Assembly (NCBI GenBank): GCA_025464915.1
Contig: JAODNF010000414.1
Coordinates: 1 to 18,674 of the forward strand
Origin: Frankiales bacterium
Lineage (GTDB): Bacteria > Actinomycetota > Actinomycetes > Mycobacteriales > SCTD01
Length of the DNA: 18,674 bases
Direction of reading: 5' to 3'
In this document: piece after piece, positions 13,782 through 18,674 of the stretch
Position numbering within the stretch: the first letter of the stretch is position 1
Layout: each line of letters begins with the position of its first letter
Program-made: the position numbers and the translations under genes
Notes under the pieces: generated by a model
What the model was told of the DNA's origin: nothing
Databases searched by the model: none
The model's input: the letters and a program-made list of their open reading frames with translations, nothing else

Positions 13782-14078
13782 TCACACCGCGACGAGCGGG
13801 CGGCGCTCGAGGACCCCGTTGATCTCGACGCTGATCGACGGCTGGGCTGGACCGGCGGAGCCCTCGGTCGCCCGGGCGACGGCGGGCACCAGCTGCTGGG
13901 TGCGGAAGGCGTTGCACTGCGCCTCGGTCTCCCAGACGTCGATGATCTGCCAGCCGCCGTCGGGGGAGGGTCCGGCGACGTGGACGACCAGTCCGTCGGG
14001 CACCAGGTCGCCGATCTCGGCCTCGACGCGGCGGGCGTCGGACTCGGTGATGTACAGAGTGGTGGAGGTGGCGTACAT
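13782..14078 (-). CDS. ABM-like dimeric alpha/beta-barrel small protein
   Basis: A 98-residue protein starting MYATSTTLYITE. The pattern GLVVHVAGPSPDGGWQIIDVWETEAQCNAFRTQQLVPAV (residues about 29-67) matches small ferredoxin-like dimeric barrel proteins of the antibiotic-biosynthesis-monooxygenase/Dabb type, in which a GW-x-(I/V)-(I/V)-DVWE strand is followed by a helix ending in LxPA. Enzymatic activity, for example cofactor-free quinol oxidation, cannot be judged from the sequence. The ATG at 14078 has an AAGGGGA ribosome site a few bases upstream. It is divergent from the TetR gene, so it is the probable primary target of that regulator. Confidence 0.75.
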   Translation of the reverse strand: MYATSTTLYITESDARRVEAEIGDLVPDGLVVHVAGPSPDGGWQIIDVWETEAQCNAFRTQQLVPAVARATEGSAGPAQPSISVEINGVLERRPLVAV

Positions 14079-14098
14079 GTGCTTCCCCTTAGGTTGAG

Positions 14099-14133
14099 TA
14101 GAGTGATGCTCTATCGGATAGAGTGGTACTCTA
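14099..14133. promoter_or_regulatory. TetR operator with four half-sites phased at exactly 10 bp
   Basis: Alternating half-sites TAGAG (14099-14103), CTCTA (14109-14113), TAGAG (14119-14123) and CTCTA (14129-14133) fall at 10-bp steps. The central part, CTCTATCGGATAGAG (14109-14123), is a perfect 15-bp palindrome, and each outer pair is a further TAGAG-N5-CTCTA dyad. It fills most of the 60-nt space between the divergent starts, 5 nt before the tetR ATG, so binding should repress both directions. Confidence 0.8.
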
Positions 14134-14138
14134 ACCAC

Positions 14139-14843
14139 ATGGCGAAGCCTGTCAACAGCCGCAGCTACGACAACTCCGGCCGTGAGGCAGCGGCACGTGC
14201 GACCCGGCGTGCGGTGACCGGCGCAGCGCGCGAGCTGTTCCTGGAGAAGGGGTACGTCGCCACGACGCTCGCGGAGATCGCCCGGGTGGCGGGGGTCAGC
14301 GTCCAGACGGTCTACGCCCAGTTCGGCAACAAGCAGGCCATCGTGAAGCAGGTCCTCGACGAGGCCATCGCCGGCGACGACGAGCCCGTCCCGATCAACG
14401 AGCGGCCGGAGGTGGCCGTGCAGATCGCCGAGAAGGACCCGCAGGTCCGGATCCGGATGCACGCCCGGTTCGTCGCCGAGCGGATGCGCCGGGTCGAGCC
14501 GGTCGACCGGGTGCTGCGCAGTGCCGCCGCGGCCGACCCGGCGGTCCGCGAGCAGCTGGAGCAGGAGGAGGCCGGCAAGCTCGCCGGGATGCGCGAGATG
14601 GCTGAGCTCTACGGCGGACGTGACCAGCTGGCGGTGCCCGTCGAGGTCGCCGCGCAGCGGGTCGCGGCGCTGATGAGCCCCGAGCTCTACCGCCGGACCG
14701 TCCTCGCCCATGGCTGGAGCCAGGAGCAGTACGCCGAGTGGCTCGGCGACCTGCTCGCCGCAAGCATCCTCGAACCGGCGGTCACACCGGCCGTCAAAGC
14801 GGCTCTCAAACCGGCCGGCAAAGCGGCTGTGCGTCGCCGATAG
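14139..14843 (+). CDS. TetR-family transcriptional regulator
   Basis: A 234-residue regulator. The N-terminal helix-turn-helix is ARELFLEKGYVATTLAEIARVAGVSVQTVYAQFGNKQAIVKQVL, with the recognition helix around residues 53-62. The rest is a variable ligand-binding helical domain. It ends in a low-complexity Ala/Lys/Pro tail (AVTPAVKAALKPAGKAAVRRR, from about residue 214) that looks disordered and basic and is unusual for the family. The ATG at 14139 lies 5 nt after the operator array and has no clear Shine-Dalgarno, so the mRNA may be short-leadered. It probably represses itself and the divergent ABM-like/methyltransferase pair. lysS starts 10 nt after its stop. The ligand is unknown. Confidence 0.95.
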   Translation: MAKPVNSRSYDNSGREAAARATRRAVTGAARELFLEKGYVATTLAEIARVAGVSVQTVYAQFGNKQAIVKQVLDEAIAGDDEPVPINERPEVAVQIAEKDPQVRIRMHARFVAERMRRVEPVDRVLRSAAAADPAVREQLEQEEAGKLAGMREMAELYGGRDQLAVPVEVAAQRVAALMSPELYRRTVLAHGWSQEQYAEWLGDLLAASILEPAVTPAVKAALKPAGKAAVRRR

Positions 14844-14853
14844 CCTTGACCGG

Positions 14854-16326
14854 GTGACTGACGAGGACCTCCCGGAGCAGGTGCGCGTCCGGCGCGAGAA
14901 GTACGACCGCCTGAAGGCTGCCGGGACCGAGCCCTATGCCCTGGGCTACCCGCGGACGACCAGCGTGGCCGACCTTCGCGCTGCCTTCCCGGCGCTCGAG
15001 GCCGACACCTTCACCGGTCAGCGGGTCGCCGTCGCCGGCCGCGTGGTGCTCTCCCGCGGGTCGGGGAAGCTCGCCTTCGCGACGATCACCGAGGGCGAGT
15101 CCCAGGTCCAGGTCATGCTCAGCCTCGACAAGGTCGGCGAGGAGCGGATGGCCGGCTGGAAGGCCAACGTCGACCTCGGTGACTTCATCGGCGTCACCGG
15201 CGAGGTCATCAGCAGCAAGCGCGGCGAGCTGTCGGTGCTGGCGGACTCCTGGGCGCTGACGAGCAAGGCGCTGCGGCCGCTGCCCGACAAGCACCACGGG
15301 CTCACCGACCCCGAGGCCCGGGTGCGCCAGCGCTACCTCGACCTCGCGGTCAACCCGGAGAGCCGGCAGATGGTGCGCGACCGGAGCACGGTCATCCGCA
15401 CGGTGCGCGAGATGCTGCACGGCCTGGGCTTCACGGAGGTGGAGACGCCGTCCCTGCAGGTGATCCACGGCGGTGCGGCCGCCCGGCCGTTCCACACTCA
15501 CGTCAACGCGCTCGACCTGCCCGTGACGCTGCGCATCTCGCTGGAGCTCTACCTCAAGAAGGCCGTCGTGGGGGGCATCGACCGGGTCTTCGAGATCGGG
15601 AAGAACTTCCGCAACGAGGGCATCGACGCGACGCACTTCCCCGAGTTCACGATGCTCGAGTTCTACGAGGCGTACGGCGACTACGACACCGTCGCCGAGC
15701 TCACCCGCGAGATGGTGCTGGCCTGCGCCCGCGCCGTCGGGCGGACCGTGGTCTGCGACGGCCAGGTCGACCTCGAGCAGCCCTGGCGCAGCGCGACGCT
15801 CTACGAGCTGGTCAGCGAGGCGGTGTCCGGGCAGGTCTCTCCCGACACCAGCCGTGCGGACCTGCTCGCGCTCGCCGACACGCACGAGGTGGCGCTGCAG
15901 CCGGGCTGGACGGCGGGCGAGATCGCCCTCGAGCTGTTCGAGAAGCTCGTCGAGCACACCCTGGTCCAGCCGACGTTCGTGCGCGACTACCCCGTCGATG
16001 CCAGGCCGCTGGCCCGCGACCACCGCGACGACCCGCGGCTCGCCGAGGCCTGGGACTTGATCATCGGCGGCACCGAGCTGGCCACCGGCTACTCCGAGCT
16101 CATCGACCCCGTCGAGCAGCGTCGCCGCCTGACGGCGCAGTCCCTCAAGGCCGCCGCCGGTGACCCGGAGGCGATGCAGCTCGACGAGGACTTCCTGACG
16201 GCCCTCGAGCACGGCGCCCCGCCCATGGGCGGGCAGGGCATGGGCATGGACCGCCTGGTCATGCTGCTCAGCGGCCAGCCGATCCGCGAGACCATCCTGT
16301 TCCCCCTGGTTCGCCCCCTGTCGTGA
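14854..16326 (+). CDS. lysS: Lysyl-tRNA synthetase, class II
   Basis: Charges tRNA-Lys. The 490 residues begin with an OB-fold anticodon-binding domain (about 50-150; VAVAGRVVLSRGSGKLAFATI), followed by the class II catalytic core: motif 1 around GFTEVETPSLQ, motif 2 RVFEIGKNFRNEG with R253 in FRNE and the following HFPEFTMLEFYEAY, and motif 3 GMGMDRLVML (R467) then IRETILFP. The GTG at 14854 was chosen because it gives the normal length and aligns with the family N terminus (REKYDRLKAAG). No Shine-Dalgarno is evident. TAGCCT at 14841-14846, partly the tetR stop, sits at a -10 distance from the GTG, so a leaderless transcript is possible. It may also be read through from tetR. Confidence 0.97.
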   Translation: MTDEDLPEQVRVRREKYDRLKAAGTEPYALGYPRTTSVADLRAAFPALEADTFTGQRVAVAGRVVLSRGSGKLAFATITEGESQVQVMLSLDKVGEERMAGWKANVDLGDFIGVTGEVISSKRGELSVLADSWALTSKALRPLPDKHHGLTDPEARVRQRYLDLAVNPESRQMVRDRSTVIRTVREMLHGLGFTEVETPSLQVIHGGAAARPFHTHVNALDLPVTLRISLELYLKKAVVGGIDRVFEIGKNFRNEGIDATHFPEFTMLEFYEAYGDYDTVAELTREMVLACARAVGRTVVCDGQVDLEQPWRSATLYELVSEAVSGQVSPDTSRADLLALADTHEVALQPGWTAGEIALELFEKLVEHTLVQPTFVRDYPVDARPLARDHRDDPRLAEAWDLIIGGTELATGYSELIDPVEQRRRLTAQSLKAAAGDPEAMQLDEDFLTALEHGAPPMGGQGMGMDRLVMLLSGQPIRETILFPLVRPLS

Positions 16327-16364
16327 CCGACCTGCCGCCTCGCGCAGGGCTTTGTCCACGCCCC

Positions 16365-16498
16365 GGCGGAACTGTTCCGGAAAATCATCTCGCATTCGAG
16401 ATAAACACCCGATCGCGGGCAGTCGCGTTGTACTTCCAGACCCCTTTTTGCTTTTCTGGTCCGGAACACATTCCCCTTTGTAGAAAGTAGCGACAACA
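16365..16498 (+). promoter_or_regulatory. AT-richer control region upstream of lsr2, with two palindromes
   Basis: The 172-nt gap after lysS becomes markedly richer in A/T than the rest of the window. It contains two perfect dyads: CGGAACTGTTCCG (16367-16379) and ATCTCGCATTCGAGAT (16387-16402). A T-rich run follows (CTTTTTGCTTTTCTGG) and then TAGAAA at 16481-16486, which could be a -10 element. The strength of the promoter assignment is low. Lsr2 prefers AT-rich DNA, so self-binding here is plausible. Confidence 0.5.
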
Positions 16499-16840
16499 AT
16501 GGCGCAGAAGGTCCAGGTCCTGCTCGTGTGCGACCTCCACGGCAACGACGAGGAGGGCACCGAGACGATCGCCTTCAGCCTCGACGGAGCCGCGTACGAG
16601 ATCGACGTCTGCGACGCCCACGGCGCCGAGCTGCGCGACGCGTTCGCCCCCTACGTCGGCCAGGCCCGACGGGCCGGGCGCACCGCCTCCGCCGCGCGCC
16701 GCAAGACCGGCCCCCGGGGCACCGGCAGCCCCGACCGGATCGCGGCGATCCGGGAGTGGGGTCGCAAGAACGGCCACAAGGTGAGCGAGCGCGGCCGCCT
16801 GTCGCAGAGCCTCGTCGAGGCCTACGACAAGGCCAACTGA
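16499..16840 (+). CDS. lsr2: Lsr2-family nucleoid-associated protein with a possible zinc site
   Basis: This 113-residue xenogeneic silencer and nucleoid protein coats AT-rich DNA. The N-terminal dimerisation half (about 1-55) has the family pattern FSLDGAAYEID, and the C-terminal DNA-binding domain has AIREWGRKNGHKVSERGRL (83-101) with the minor-groove RGR loop (98-100). The linker 57-75 is Arg/Lys rich. Oddly, the N-terminal half carries VCDLHG (C11, H14) and VCDAHG (C38, H41), a CxxH-x23-CxxH arrangement that could bind zinc; M. tuberculosis Lsr2 has none of these. The ATG at 16499 has only a GAAAG (16483-16487) as ribosome site. lysS-lsr2-clpC order matches M. tuberculosis. Confidence 0.95.
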   Translation: MAQKVQVLLVCDLHGNDEEGTETIAFSLDGAAYEIDVCDAHGAELRDAFAPYVGQARRAGRTASAARRKTGPRGTGSPDRIAAIREWGRKNGHKVSERGRLSQSLVEAYDKAN

Positions 16841-16855
16841 CCGCAGCAGCTGCTT

Positions 16856-16887
16856 CGAGGGGGTGCGCCGTTTGGCGTACCTCCTCG
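16856..16887 (+). terminator. Strong hairpin terminator after lsr2
   Basis: A 14-bp stem (16856-16869 with 16874-16887), uninterrupted if two G-U pairs are allowed, closes on a GTTT loop 15 nt after the lsr2 stop. The following bases (TCGTTTCG) are only slightly T-rich. The stem separates lsr2 transcription from clpC. Confidence 0.75.
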
Positions 16888-16889
16888 TC

Positions 16890-16908
16890 GTTTCGCTGGA
16901 AGCGAAGC
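16890..16908. promoter_or_regulatory. ClgR-like palindrome upstream of clpC (distal)
   Basis: TTCGCTGGAAGCGAA (16892-16906) is a perfect dyad with a 3-bp centre. It contains the CGC-N5-GCG core of ClgR sites, the activator of clp genes in Streptomyces, Corynebacterium and mycobacteria, and follows the extended consensus except for two positions by my memory of it. It directly follows the lsr2 terminator stem and could alternatively be a second termination hairpin. Confidence 0.4.
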
Positions 16909-16963
16909 CCGTCCGGGGAACGACGTGGAGCGAACGCAGGTTGTCACCCTTGCCGGGCAACTT

Positions 16964-17004
16964 CGCGGACTGCGCACCTACGCGGTCCCGACCGGCGTTA
17001 GTGT
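16964..17004 (+). promoter_or_regulatory. Candidate clpC promoter with proximal ClgR-like site
   Basis: CGC-GGACT-GCG (16964-16974) matches the ClgR core. TAGTGT (16999-17004) is a reasonable -10 element and would start transcription near 17010, placing the site centre at about -41. No good -35 is present, as expected of an activator-dependent promoter. The flanks of this site match the extended consensus less well than the distal one. Confidence 0.35.
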
Positions 17005-17057
17005 GCGGAAGAGGCGGGCAGTCCTCCAGACAGCTCCCGCCGCGTGAGGAGCGAGAC

Positions 17058-18674
<1,617 letters not shown>

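Noticed and set aside
14764..14843. Repetitive Ala/Lys/Pro codons at the end of tetR, considered as a DNA repeat
   Set aside because: They are explained as a low-complexity basic tail of the protein, with only loose internal repetition.
14806..16560. Long minus-strand open frame opposite lysS
   Set aside because: Same reasoning: it mirrors the codon bias of lysS and runs across the lsr2 promoter region without any recognisable domain.

Overview
The window is a stretch of a high-GC actinobacterial chromosome. Gene content and order (ftsH, folP, folB, folK, DUF3180, DUF2520, panC, panD, coaX, lysS, lsr2, clpC) follow the conserved block that runs from ftsH to clpC1 in Mycobacterium tuberculosis. 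The nadB-nadC insertion, the orphan NuoD-like gene and the overall style suggest a Nocardioides-like member of the Propionibacteriales. That placement is an inference from gene order and family resemblance; no database search was possible.

Layout. (1) 1-3974, + strand: the 3' part of ftsH, then a tightly overlapping folate operon (folP, an NTF2-like gene, folB, folK), a DUF3180 membrane protein and an 84-residue orphan protein. folE, which lies between ftsH and folP in M. tuberculosis, is absent here. (2) 3989-5212: a module consisting of a DUF559/Vsr-like nuclease gene bracketed by two palindromic repeats on the left and two inverted copies on the right, sitting between two convergent gene ends. 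(3) 5226-7153, - strand: a two-gene unit of a MidA/NDUFAF7-type methyltransferase and a divergent NuoD-like protein, overlapping by 4 nt. (4) 7196-7627: a PaaI-type thioesterase, divergent from the methyltransferase. (5) 7716-13049: a cofactor operon with a DUF2520 Rossmann protein, panC, panD, nadB, nadC and coaX, covering pantothenate/CoA and NAD synthesis. (6) 13068-14843: a cassette with a TetR regulator divergent from a small ABM-like protein and a class I methyltransferase, with phased operator half-sites between them. (7) 14854-18674: lysS, an Lsr2 nucleoid protein with an unusual CxxH...CxxH pattern, and the first 539 codons of clpC.

Most of the window is housekeeping metabolism: folate, pantothenate/CoA and NAD precursors, lysyl-tRNA, and the FtsH and ClpC proteolysis machines. 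The points most worth a second look are the repeat-flanked nuclease module, the methyltransferase/NuoD pair (which mirrors the mitochondrial complex I factor NDUFAF7 and its target NDUFS2), the possible zinc-binding Lsr2, the TetR operator with half-sites every 10 bp, and two ClgR-like sites before clpC. No rRNA, tRNA, CRISPR array or insertion sequence was seen, and no gene-free stretch exceeds 300 bases.
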